Source of the DNA: an uncultured Alistipes sp.
Lineage (GTDB): Bacteria > Bacteroidota > Bacteroidia > Bacteroidales > Rikenellaceae
Direction of reading: 5' to 3'
Length of the DNA stretch: 64,000 bases
NCBI GenBank assembly: GCA_949286165.1
Contig: CASDZK010000062.1
Location: forward strand, 1 to 64,000
Shown: in pieces, positions 1 through 7,350 of the stretch
Layout: each line of letters begins with the position of its first letter
How positions within the stretch are numbered: the stretch's first letter is position 1
Translations under genes and position numbers: made by a program
The notes under the pieces: model-generated
What the model was told of the DNA's origin: nothing
What the model saw: the letters and a program-made list of their open reading frames with translations, nothing else
The model's database searches: none

Positions 1-375
1 GTCATCAGCCATGCAATATTTTCGATTCCCGCCGTTCGGGGAATCGAGTTCGGCGAAGGGTTCGAAGCGGCCCGCCGGCGGGGCAGCGAACATAACGATC
101 CGATTTTGAATGAACGGGGGACGACCCGGACCAATCATGCCGGAGGAATCAACGGGGGAATTACCAACGGAAACGATATCGTTTTTCGGGTAGCGGTAAA
201 ACCGACTTCCAGTATCGCTTCGCCCCAGCAGACTTATAATTATGAGACGAAACGGGTGGACGAGCTGAAAATCAAGGGCCGTCATGATGCGTGTATTGCT
301 TTGCGGGTGCCGGTGGTTGTTGAGGCGATGACAGCCGTTTCTCTCGTCGATCTGTTGTTCATGAGCCGTCGGTAA
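1..375 (+). CDS. aroC: Chorismate synthase, C-terminal part (5' end outside window)
   Basis: The reading frame is open from base 1 and ends at TAA 373-375, giving the last 124 residues. Chorismate synthase removes phosphate from EPSP to make chorismate, the branch point of aromatic amino acid and folate synthesis. Visible family signatures are RGIEFGEGF near the start, SEHNDP, the glycine-rich NHAGGINGGITNG block and the closing RHDACIALRVPVVVEAM. These belong to the conserved FMN-binding C-terminal half. The gene is intact to its end and is followed within about 25 bp by an IS remnant whose left end forms a terminator-like hairpin. Confidence 0.96.
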   Translation, partial: VISHAIFSIPAVRGIEFGEGFEAARRRGSEHNDPILNERGTTRTNHAGGINGGITNGNDIVFRVAVKPTSSIASPQQTYNYETKRVDELKIKGRHDACIALRVPVVVEAMTAVSLVDLLFMSRR

Positions 376-409
376 GGAAGGAAAAAGGCCGCCTGAAATT
401 TGAACTGCA

Positions 410-447
410 CCCCAAAAGTTTTGTGTCTAACTTTTGGGGTGTTTTTT
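410..447 (+). terminator. Terminator-like hairpin at the IS left end
   Basis: CCCCAAAAGTT (410-420), an 8-nt loop and AACTTTTGGGG (429-439) form a perfect 11-bp stem followed by TG and six T (442-447). It uses the left terminal repeat plus an inverted copy just inside it. It would stop aroC transcripts and also block read-in to the element. Confidence 0.7.
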
Positions 448-636
448 ATGAAGTACAGTTACGAACAAAGGACATCATCGTAAGCTGAACTTCTATATGC
501 CGAGACTTTTGAATCGGGCGAAGCCTTTATAAAGGCTTTGGATGACTATATCGAATATTATAACAATAAAAGAATCAAAGCCAGATTAAATAGAAAGAGT
601 CCAGTACAATACCGAACTCTTTCTATGACGGGCTAA
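448..636 (+). pseudogene. IS3-family transposase remnant (OrfA start fused to OrfB end)
   Basis: ATG 448 begins MKYSYEQ, typical of the start of IS150-type OrfA, and stops at TAA 481-483. In the same frame from 484 the sequence continues as a DDE-transposase C-terminus: ALDDYIEYYNNKRIK then LNRKSPVQYR, ending at TAA 634-636. The catalytic DDE core is absent, so this is not functional. The in-frame junction suggests one internal deletion plus a stop. Confidence 0.85.
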
Positions 637-691
637 TGTTTAACATGTCCAACTTTTGGGGGGCGCTTCAATTTATGGGCGGCCTTTTCAT

Positions 692-1483
692 TTATCGTTT
701 CCGGGGTTCGTAAACCCGAACATAATCGATAATCATTTGTACGGGAAGTTGTTCCGGATCGGCTTTGCCTACCCAGTTGCCTTCCAGCTGCTGGCTGAGA
801 AGGATGTAAAACTTGTTGTCGAAAGGCCATTGTTCTTTCGGACCCGATGCCAGCTTGGGATAGGTAAATGTAACCCGGTCGTTGATCAGGAAATCGATTC
901 GGTCCGGGTAAATCTCCACGCTGAAAATGTTGTATTGCAGGGGATCCAACGAAGCTGTTCCGCCCTGCGGCGGGTTCTTCGTGTTTCCGTTCAGGGTATA
1001 GGGCGAATGTACGGTCTGGTAAAAAATGGAGTCGTGGTTCAAATGTTCCATGATGTCTATTTCTCCTCCGTCCGGCCAGGGAAGTCCTTCTCCTAACAGC
1101 CAGAGCGCGGGCCAGGCGCCTTGGGCGCATTCCAATTTGGCCCGTATTTCGATTTTTCCGTGGCGGAAAGCGAATTTTCCCTCGGAAATCAATCCTCCGG
1201 TCAGATAGGGGGCCGGGTCTGCGGATTTATCGTCGTTTACGATGCCCCGCAAATACAGGTTACCGTCTTGTACATAGGTACACCGGGGGTCCTCCGACTG
1301 ATACTGGCACCAGTCGGGATGGGATCGTCCCGGATGTTTCCATTTGCTTGTATCGACGATGTTTTTGTTGAATTCGTCGCTCCAGATCAGTTTCCATTTT
1401 TTGCGGGAAGCATCGGGAGACGCAGCATTAGCGAATAGAACGAAACAGAACAGGCTTGCCCATGTAAAAAGTAATGGTTTCAT
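692..1483 (-). CDS. Secreted GH16-family endo-glucanase-type glycoside hydrolase
   Basis: 263 aa. The ATG at 1483 is chosen because it opens directly into a signal peptide (MKPLLFTWASLFCFVLFANA); an in-frame start at 1543 would put 20 charged residues ahead of it and overlap the upstream gene. The GH16 catalytic motif GEIDIMEH (E141, D143, E146 from this start) is intact, with WSDEFN near the N-terminus and a C-terminal YVRVYEP strand, as in laminarinase/beta-glucanase relatives. Retaining enzymes of this family cut beta-1,3 or beta-1,3/1,4 glucans or galactans; the exact substrate cannot be read here. Last gene of a reverse-strand run with the two genes upstream (19-bp gap). Confidence 0.9.
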   Translation of the reverse strand: MKPLLFTWASLFCFVLFANAASPDASRKKWKLIWSDEFNKNIVDTSKWKHPGRSHPDWCQYQSEDPRCTYVQDGNLYLRGIVNDDKSADPAPYLTGGLISEGKFAFRHGKIEIRAKLECAQGAWPALWLLGEGLPWPDGGEIDIMEHLNHDSIFYQTVHSPYTLNGNTKNPPQGGTASLDPLQYNIFSVEIYPDRIDFLINDRVTFTYPKLASGPKEQWPFDNKFYILLSQQLEGNWVGKADPEQLPVQMIIDYVRVYEPRKR

Positions 1484-1502
1484 AAATTTGCGTTTTTGTC
1501 GA

Positions 1503-3542
1503 TTAGGGGATGATTCCCATTTCCATAAATCGGGCAGCGGCATTCAGAAAATGGGCAGTTACCCAAAATACGGTCCAATGTTCGGCATAACCGCCTCTGA
1601 AATTATCCAAATCGCGGCGGCTCCCGTCTTGGGCGTAGTTGGTTTGCTGCAACTGTTCGCCATGGGAACCGAAAGGATCGATCATTTGCCCGCAGGTACG
1701 GTACATCAGTATCGCCAGCTTTTTGAAATCTTCCCGATTCAGATAAGTGCCCAGTTTGTAAATTTCGGGAGCGTACAGCACTCCGTATACGTCTAAATGC
1801 TGGTTTTGCGGGGAAACGACCGTCCAACCCCGGCTTTTGAAATAGTGGTCGCCCATGCGCGATGCGGGCATGGGAATATCCCATACCACGGTATAGCTCA
1901 ACGTGACGTAAGCGGCGTGTTCGGCGTATTGCAGGTACTTCTTGTCTTTCGTCATTTCATATAAAGTCAGGAATCCCTGGAATGCGGCCCAGGCTCCTTC
2001 CTTGTCCTCGCCGGAAGCGTCCAACGTGCCGCCCCAGTACGGTTCCTGCATGGAAAGATGCCGTTCCGCATAGTGTTCGGTGGCTTTGACGGCCGCTTCC
2101 AGATAGGTCTTGTTCTTGAAAAGCTTGGAAGCTATGGCCAGGGGAGCAATGTAAAATCCTTCGTTGGTCGAAACGGGGTTCCAAGAGTCGTCCAATATGC
2201 GGCGAGCGTGCAGATCACAAGCTCTTTGCAGGAACTCTTCCCATTTTTGCGTATCGACACGTTTGTTTTTTCTGCCGGCTTCCACGGCTTTGGCGAAGTT
2301 GTACATGGCTTGTCCCTGCGATACGTTGTCCTGACGTTCCCATTTATTGTCGCGGGCGATGTAATTCAGCAGAAAACCGTTTTCGTTGAACGGGGATTCC
2401 GCCAACAGGTCCAGCGACTTTTGCACTTTGACCGGGATGGTGCTGTCTTGTAGGAGAGGCTGCAACCGTTGCAGCGCGTATCCTAAGGATGCTCCCTGTC
2501 CGCACCAGCCCATGACGAATTGCGGTCCCCAGTCTTTGGGAAACATGCAGAATCCGGCAATGTCTCCCTCTTCGTGCCATCGCGACAGAGCGAAATCGTA
2601 CTTGGTTTTTACGATTTTTTCAAAAGCGGGCATGTCGTCGGCATAGAACGGTCGGAATAGGTCGAGACTCGTATTGATCGGGGTCATGAATCCCGTTCCC
2701 GGACGATCTATCGGATAGGTTTCCAGGTAAAAGGTTTTTTCGATGACGGCGCCCGGCTTTACGTTCATGTAGGTATCCCCGTACGGCAGCGGTTGCGTTT
2801 GCAACGCTTTTACGGCGCTTCTGTGTTTGTTCCATGCTACGGGACCCGATAACAACGTGATTTCCGTTGTGTTGTCGCGGGCCGTCGCTCCCAATGACCA
2901 CCATTGGTCTTTTCGGTTACCATAGGGAACTTGTGTAGGCAGGGTATGCAGGGCAACGCCGAATAGTCGGCCGTTTGTCTCCACTTCCGCAGAGACGAAC
3001 GGCATGGAAAAACGATGTTCTTCGAAAATCGCTTCCGGAGCCTCTTCTTTTCCGAAAGTCGGCATGTTGTTCCGCCCGTTCCGGTAACCGGACGGATTGC
3101 CGTAGTATAGAATTCCCGGCATGAGAATGCGGTCCGTGTAAGCGGGCAGTTCCCATCGGGCGGACAAGGTAACGTAAGGAAGTGTTTCTGTCCCGTGCCA
3201 TTCGAACCGGCGGACGCATTTGACTCGAGTCCCTTCTTTTCGGTAGGCATCGCGGGTTTTCCACTCGCCGGCAGGCAGGGAAATCGTTCCGTACAATAAG
3301 GTCCATTCCCCGCTGGTAGCGATGCTGTCGGCCGAGGCGTGCGCCCAGTCGGTGCACCAATCCTCTTTCCACCAAGTCGAGACGGACCATAACCCTTCGT
3401 TCGGCGGGGCCAATAATACCGTTCCGTTTTCGACGATCGTCGGGACATAATGCCCGTTTTTCGTTTGAACGGTCAGATCGGTGGCGAATGCGTGAGACAA
3501 GAATATTGTCCAAAAGAAAACAAAGAATGCGTTTTTTTTCAT
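1503..3542 (-). CDS. Secreted putative glycoside hydrolase with alpha/alpha-toroid-like C-terminal half
   Basis: 679 aa with an N-terminal signal peptide (MKKNAFFVFFWTIFLSHAFA). The N-terminal ~300 residues look beta-rich (many Trp, Tyr and Thr). The C-terminal ~350 residues are helical with repeated aromatic/acidic helices (WCGQGASLGYALQRL, EGAWAAFQGFLTLYEM, GGYAEHWTVFWVTAHFL), the pattern of (alpha/alpha)6 glycosidases and lyases. I do not recognise a named CAZy family with confidence. It abuts GH2 upstream (stop and start adjacent) and GH16 downstream, so all three are probably co-transcribed and act on one beta-linked polysaccharide in the periplasm. Confidence 0.75.
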   Translation of the reverse strand: MKKNAFFVFFWTIFLSHAFATDLTVQTKNGHYVPTIVENGTVLLAPPNEGLWSVSTWWKEDWCTDWAHASADSIATSGEWTLLYGTISLPAGEWKTRDAYRKEGTRVKCVRRFEWHGTETLPYVTLSARWELPAYTDRILMPGILYYGNPSGYRNGRNNMPTFGKEEAPEAIFEEHRFSMPFVSAEVETNGRLFGVALHTLPTQVPYGNRKDQWWSLGATARDNTTEITLLSGPVAWNKHRSAVKALQTQPLPYGDTYMNVKPGAVIEKTFYLETYPIDRPGTGFMTPINTSLDLFRPFYADDMPAFEKIVKTKYDFALSRWHEEGDIAGFCMFPKDWGPQFVMGWCGQGASLGYALQRLQPLLQDSTIPVKVQKSLDLLAESPFNENGFLLNYIARDNKWERQDNVSQGQAMYNFAKAVEAGRKNKRVDTQKWEEFLQRACDLHARRILDDSWNPVSTNEGFYIAPLAIASKLFKNKTYLEAAVKATEHYAERHLSMQEPYWGGTLDASGEDKEGAWAAFQGFLTLYEMTKDKKYLQYAEHAAYVTLSYTVVWDIPMPASRMGDHYFKSRGWTVVSPQNQHLDVYGVLYAPEIYKLGTYLNREDFKKLAILMYRTCGQMIDPFGSHGEQLQQTNYAQDGSRRDLDNFRGGYAEHWTVFWVTAHFLNAAARFMEMGIIP

Positions 3543-5387
3543 TTATTGGTCGGTTAAGGTTTCTATGATTTTTTTATTGATGTCTTTCAACATCTGTTCG
3601 TTCATCTTTACGATTTTCCTGTCGTATGTCATGATACCGTTTACCTCTCCTTCCACATCCGTAGTCTGGGTATAGACGGAACCGGCGAATCCTTTTTTGA
3701 TGAGGTCGATCAATATTTCTGCATATTTGATGTATTCCCGCGTTACTTCGTCGCCGTTTTTGAAACTGATGTAGCCCCAGTTTCCGTCGTCTTTCCATAA
3801 ATGGCCTTTGACGGGGAAGCCGATGCCGCCGTATTCGCCCATGACGTTAACTCGTTCGGGATCGAACAGGAACATGGAGGGGGCGGGATAGGCATGCAGG
3901 TCGAGGATGTCGCCGCAATTCCGGTGGTTGCCTCCGCTGGCGGAATTGACCAGTCGGCTGCTGTCGTATTTCTTTGTCCAATCGGCTGCCTGTTCCGTAT
4001 CGAACTGTCCCCAGGCTTCGTTGAAAGGAACCCATACGACTACGGACGGCGAAGAGTAGAGCATATCGATAATGTCTCGCCATTCTTGATAATAATTTTC
4101 TTTCGACTGGGCCGTACGGCTGGCGTCGCGACCGTCGTTCATGTTCTGGGGTTTCCATTCGGAACGGTTGGCGGTATGAATCTCTCCGCTGGGCATGTCC
4201 TGCCATACCAGCATGCCGGCTTTGTCACAGTGGTAATACCAACGGGCGGGTTCTACTTTTATGTGTTTGCGAATCATATTGAATCCCCAGGCTTTGGTCT
4301 TTTCGATATCGTATCGCAAGGCTTCGTCGGAAGGGGCCGTATATAGGCCGTCCGGCCACCATCCCTGATCCAGCGTACCCAGATGGAACAGCGGTTTGTT
4401 GTTCAGATACATCCGGTAAAGCCCGTTCGCGTCTTTTTGCATCGATATTTTCCGGAATGCCGTGTAGGATTTCACTTCGTCGATTTTTTTCTTGCCGTCG
4501 AAAAGTTCAACCTGCATATCGTACAAGTAGGGATTGTCCGTGTCCCAAAGAATCGGATCGGTTACGGCTACGACGGTTTCTTTCCCCGTCTCTCCGGTGC
4601 CGGTCGCAATGACTTGTCCGGTCGTGTCTTTCAGCGTGATTTTAGCCGTGAGCGGAGTTTCCCGGTCGGACGACAGAACGGTAACGTGCAGTTGGGAACG
4701 ATCGATATCGCTCAGGCTTTTGATTTCGCAGATGTGGGTTTCGGGAACGGTTTCCAACCATACGGTTTGCCAAATGCCCGTTACCGGCGTGTACCAAATG
4801 CCTTCCGGCTGCATTTTTTGTTTTCCGATCGGCTGGTAGCCCAAATCGGTAGGGTCCCATACGCGGACGGTCAGCCGGTCGGTTCCGTCGTATTTCAGAT
4901 AGGGGGTAATATTGAAAGAGAAAGGCGTAAAGCCTCCTTCATGCGTACCTACTTCCGTTCCGTTGACATATACCGTACTTCTCCAGTCCACGGCTCCGAA
5001 ATGCAGCAGCGTGTTTTCGCCTTTTTTATTTTTGGGGACTTGCAAAGTCTTGAAATACCACAGTTCTTCTTGGTCCGTGATGTTTTTCTGTACGCCGGAT
5101 AACCGCGATTCTATGGCAAAAGGAACTCTGATTTCTCCGTCGGGACGTTCGGGCATGCCGGCTTCTTTGGGGGTTATCGCATATTCCCAGATTCCGTTCA
5201 GATTGGTCCAGTTTTCCCGGACCATTTGGGGACGGGGATATTCCGTCCAGGGAATTTCGTCGCGGTTTTGTTCCAGATTTTCTCCCCAGGGGGTCATGAT
5301 GTCTTTTTGCGTTCCTGCCGTCTGTCCGTTTCCCTGGAGGCAGCATAACATGGCGGTAGCCAGAATTAGTAGTCTTTTCATAAGCAT
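3543..5387 (-). CDS. Secreted GH2-family glycosidase (beta-galactosidase/beta-glucuronidase type)
   Basis: 614 aa. Signal peptide at the N-terminus; the start may be the third codon (MKRLLILATAMLCCLQG). Domain order is GH2 sugar-binding jelly roll (about 50-215), Ig-like domain (about 220-310) and TIM barrel (about 320-600). The acid/base glutamate sits in WVPFNEAW (E457) and the likely nucleophile in VMGEYGG (E518). These are retaining exo-acting enzymes; substrate unknown. The protein is shorter than LacZ (about 1,000 aa) but normal for compact Bacteroidota GH2 enzymes. First gene of the GH2-toroid-GH16 run; no SusC/SusD pair is present in the window. Confidence 0.9.
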   Translation of the reverse strand: MLMKRLLILATAMLCCLQGNGQTAGTQKDIMTPWGENLEQNRDEIPWTEYPRPQMVRENWTNLNGIWEYAITPKEAGMPERPDGEIRVPFAIESRLSGVQKNITDQEELWYFKTLQVPKNKKGENTLLHFGAVDWRSTVYVNGTEVGTHEGGFTPFSFNITPYLKYDGTDRLTVRVWDPTDLGYQPIGKQKMQPEGIWYTPVTGIWQTVWLETVPETHICEIKSLSDIDRSQLHVTVLSSDRETPLTAKITLKDTTGQVIATGTGETGKETVVAVTDPILWDTDNPYLYDMQVELFDGKKKIDEVKSYTAFRKISMQKDANGLYRMYLNNKPLFHLGTLDQGWWPDGLYTAPSDEALRYDIEKTKAWGFNMIRKHIKVEPARWYYHCDKAGMLVWQDMPSGEIHTANRSEWKPQNMNDGRDASRTAQSKENYYQEWRDIIDMLYSSPSVVVWVPFNEAWGQFDTEQAADWTKKYDSSRLVNSASGGNHRNCGDILDLHAYPAPSMFLFDPERVNVMGEYGGIGFPVKGHLWKDDGNWGYISFKNGDEVTREYIKYAEILIDLIKKGFAGSVYTQTTDVEGEVNGIMTYDRKIVKMNEQMLKDINKKIIETLTDQ

Positions 5388-5415
5388 ATAATTTAAATTT
5401 ATAGAAATTAAGGGT

Positions 5416-5447
5416 AATCCGTTCGAAGCATGCGACGAACGGATTTA
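5416..5447 (-). terminator. Hairpin terminator-like element after lptB
   Basis: AATCCGTTCG (5416-5425) and CGAACGGATT (5436-5445) form a 10-bp perfect stem with a 10-nt loop immediately after, and overlapping, the lptB stop. No strong U-tract follows. It separates the kdsD-lptB unit from the GH2 run. Confidence 0.5.
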
Positions 5448-6167
5448 CCGCAGTTTGAAGTCTTTTCCGAGATAGACTTTCCGGACCATTTCGTCGTTGG
5501 CCAAATCTTCCGCGCTTCCGGTTTTCAGAATGCGTCCTTCGAACAACAGATAGGTCCGGTCGGTAATGCTCAACGTTTCGTGGACGTTGTGGTCGGTAAT
5601 GATGACGCCGATGTTTTTGTCCTTTAACGTGCGTACGATGCTTTGGATGTCTTCTACCGCAATAGGGTCCACTCCGGCGAACGGTTCGTCGAGCAGAATG
5701 AATTTGGGGTTGATGGAAACGGCGCGGGCGATTTCCGTGCGTCTTCGCTCGCCCCCCGATAACTGAATCCCGTAACTTTTACGCACCTTTTGCAACCGGA
5801 ATTCGTTGATCAGGCTCTCCAGCCGTTCTTTTTGATACTCTTTGGAAAAATCGGTCATTTCCAATACGGCTTTGATGTTTTCTTCTACCGTAAGCCGGCG
5901 GAAGACGGAGGCCTCTTGCGCCAGATAACCCACTCCCAGCTGGGCCCGCCGGAATACCGGTTCATGGGTAATTTCCGTATCGTCCAGAAATATCTGTCCC
6001 TCGTTGGGCTTGATCAACCCTACCGTCATATAAAACGTCGTGGTTTTTCCGGCTCCGTTAGGACCTAATAATCCGACGATTTCCCCTTGGTTTACTTCGA
6101 TGGAGACTTTATCCACCACCGTTCGGGTCTTGTATTTTTTTACCAGATCTTTCGTATGCAGTTTCAT
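5445..6167 (-). CDS. lptB: Lipopolysaccharide export ABC ATPase LptB
   Basis: 240 aa, normal length. LptB powers LptFG, which pull lipopolysaccharide from the inner membrane into the Lpt bridge. Walker [10 protein letters not shown] (35-43), signature LSGGE (136-140), Walker B FILLDEP (157-162) and a switch histidine in ITDHNVHET are all present. The motif [13 protein letters not shown] is typical of LptB and separates it from branched-chain amino acid ATPases. It lies 39 bp after kdsD on the same strand, an association between Kdo synthesis and LPS export genes also found in Proteobacteria. Confidence 0.96.
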   Translation of the reverse strand: MKLHTKDLVKKYKTRTVVDKVSIEVNQGEIVGLLGPNGAGKTTTFYMTVGLIKPNEGQIFLDDTEITHEPVFRRAQLGVGYLAQEASVFRRLTVEENIKAVLEMTDFSKEYQKERLESLINEFRLQKVRKSYGIQLSGGERRRTEIARAVSINPKFILLDEPFAGVDPIAVEDIQSIVRTLKDKNIGVIITDHNVHETLSITDRTYLLFEGRILKTGSAEDLANDEMVRKVYLGKDFKLR

Positions 6168-6206
6168 GGCTTGTTGGCTTTGTCGAAATGAAAACGGAAG
6201 AAGCGT

Positions 6207-7187
6207 TTAAACCACTCCTTCGCGGAGAATGTCGTGCAGGTGGATAATGCCGCAATATTCGCCTGCATGGGAACATACGACCAACTGAGTGATTTTATTT
6301 TCCTCCATGATGGAGAATGCTTTGACGGCCAGTTCGTCGGGTGCGATGGTTTTGGGATTCGGAGACATGATGTCGGCCGCTTTCAGACGGTGTATCTCTT
6401 TTTTGCTTTGCAGCATGCGACGCAGGTCTCCGTCGGTAATGATTCCTTTCAGTTGTCCGTCCGTGGCGATGACGGCCGTGGCTCCCAGCATTTTCGATGA
6501 TATTTCGATAATGACCTGTTCGATGGAGGCCGAAGGCGAAACTTGGGGAACATGGTCTTTTGACATGATGTCTTCCACCCGGATATACAGTCTTTTTCCC
6601 AAAGCTCCGCCGGGATGTACGCGGGCGAAATCGCTGGCGGAAAACCCGCGGAGTTTCAGCAGCGTCATGGCCAGAGCGTCTCCCATGACCAGTTGCGCGG
6701 TAGTGCTGGAAGTCGGAGCCAGATTGTTGGGACAGGCTTCCTTGCTGACGTACGTGTTGATGACGTAATCGCAGGAAGTGCCCAGGTAGGAATCCGTGTT
6801 GCCGACCATGCCGATAATGACGTTTTGTTTGCCTACGTTTCGGATCAGCGGAATCAATACCTTGATTTCCGGCGTGTTGCCGCTTTTGGAAATGCAAATG
6901 ATGGTGTCGCCGTTCTGGATCATGCCCAGATCGCCGTGTATGGCGTCGGCTGCATGCATGAAAACGGCCGGGGTCCCCGTGGAGTTCAGGGTCGCTACGA
7001 TTTTGTTGCCGATGATGGCGCTTTTCCCGATGCCGGTAACGACTACCCGGCCTTTCCCGGAAACGATGAGTTTCGCGATACGGGCAAAGTCGTCATTGAC
7101 GAACCCTAACAAGTTTTCTATGGCTTTGCATTCCGTAGATATGATGCTTTTGGCGAAAGCTTTTATTTCCTCGTTGCTTTTTTCCAC
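6207..7187 (-). CDS. kdsD: D-arabinose-5-phosphate isomerase (KdsD/KpsF/GutQ family)
   Basis: 326 aa, the usual length. It converts ribulose-5-phosphate to arabinose-5-phosphate, the first step to Kdo of the LPS inner core. The N-terminal SIS domain (about 45-175) has GIGKSAIIGNKIVATLNSTG and SKSGNTPEI phosphosugar loops. It is followed by HPGGALGKRL, a family hallmark, and two CBS domains (about 210-326). With lptB downstream it forms an LPS unit. Confidence 0.95.
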   Translation of the reverse strand: MEKSNEEIKAFAKSIISTECKAIENLLGFVNDDFARIAKLIVSGKGRVVVTGIGKSAIIGNKIVATLNSTGTPAVFMHAADAIHGDLGMIQNGDTIICISKSGNTPEIKVLIPLIRNVGKQNVIIGMVGNTDSYLGTSCDYVINTYVSKEACPNNLAPTSSTTAQLVMGDALAMTLLKLRGFSASDFARVHPGGALGKRLYIRVEDIMSKDHVPQVSPSASIEQVIIEISSKMLGATAVIATDGQLKGIITDGDLRRMLQSKKEIHRLKAADIMSPNPKTIAPDELAVKAFSIMEENKITQLVVCSHAGEYCGIIHLHDILREGVV

Positions 7188-7254
7188 GATATTCGGTTTG
7201 TTTTGTAATTAAAGCCCGTAAAGACGGATGGGGTTTTGGAAGGAAAAATATGAA

Positions 7255-7262
7255 CAAAGATA
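7255..7262 (-). promoter_or_regulatory. Candidate promoter -7 element for kdsD-lptB
   Basis: The reverse strand reads TATCTTTG, an exact match to the Bacteroidota -7 consensus TAnnTTTG, about 68 nt upstream of the kdsD ATG. No clear TTTG -33 element is seen at the usual spacing. Confidence 0.45.
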
Positions 7263-7350
7263 GCTTTGTTTTTTTTAATTTTATTATCTTTAGATAATGC
7301 AAAAAAACGATTGCGAGGTTTAATCGTTTTGTAATCATATAGTTAGCGTA

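Larger units (their letters stand above)
400..671 (+). mobile_element. Decayed, internally deleted IS3-family element (MITE-like, 272 bp)
   Basis: Imperfect terminal inverted repeats are visible. The left end reads TTGAACTGCACCCCAAAAGTT (400-420; TTGAA, then CCCCAAAAGTT), and the reverse complement of 651-671 shows the same TTGAA and CCCCAAAAGTT blocks with three mismatches. Between them lie only the first codons of an OrfA-like protein joined to the last ~51 codons of an IS3-family transposase. Full IS3 elements are 1.2-1.5 kb, so most of the interior is gone. No convincing target-site duplication can be read. Right of the element comes the 3' end of the opposite-strand GH16 gene. Confidence 0.85.
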
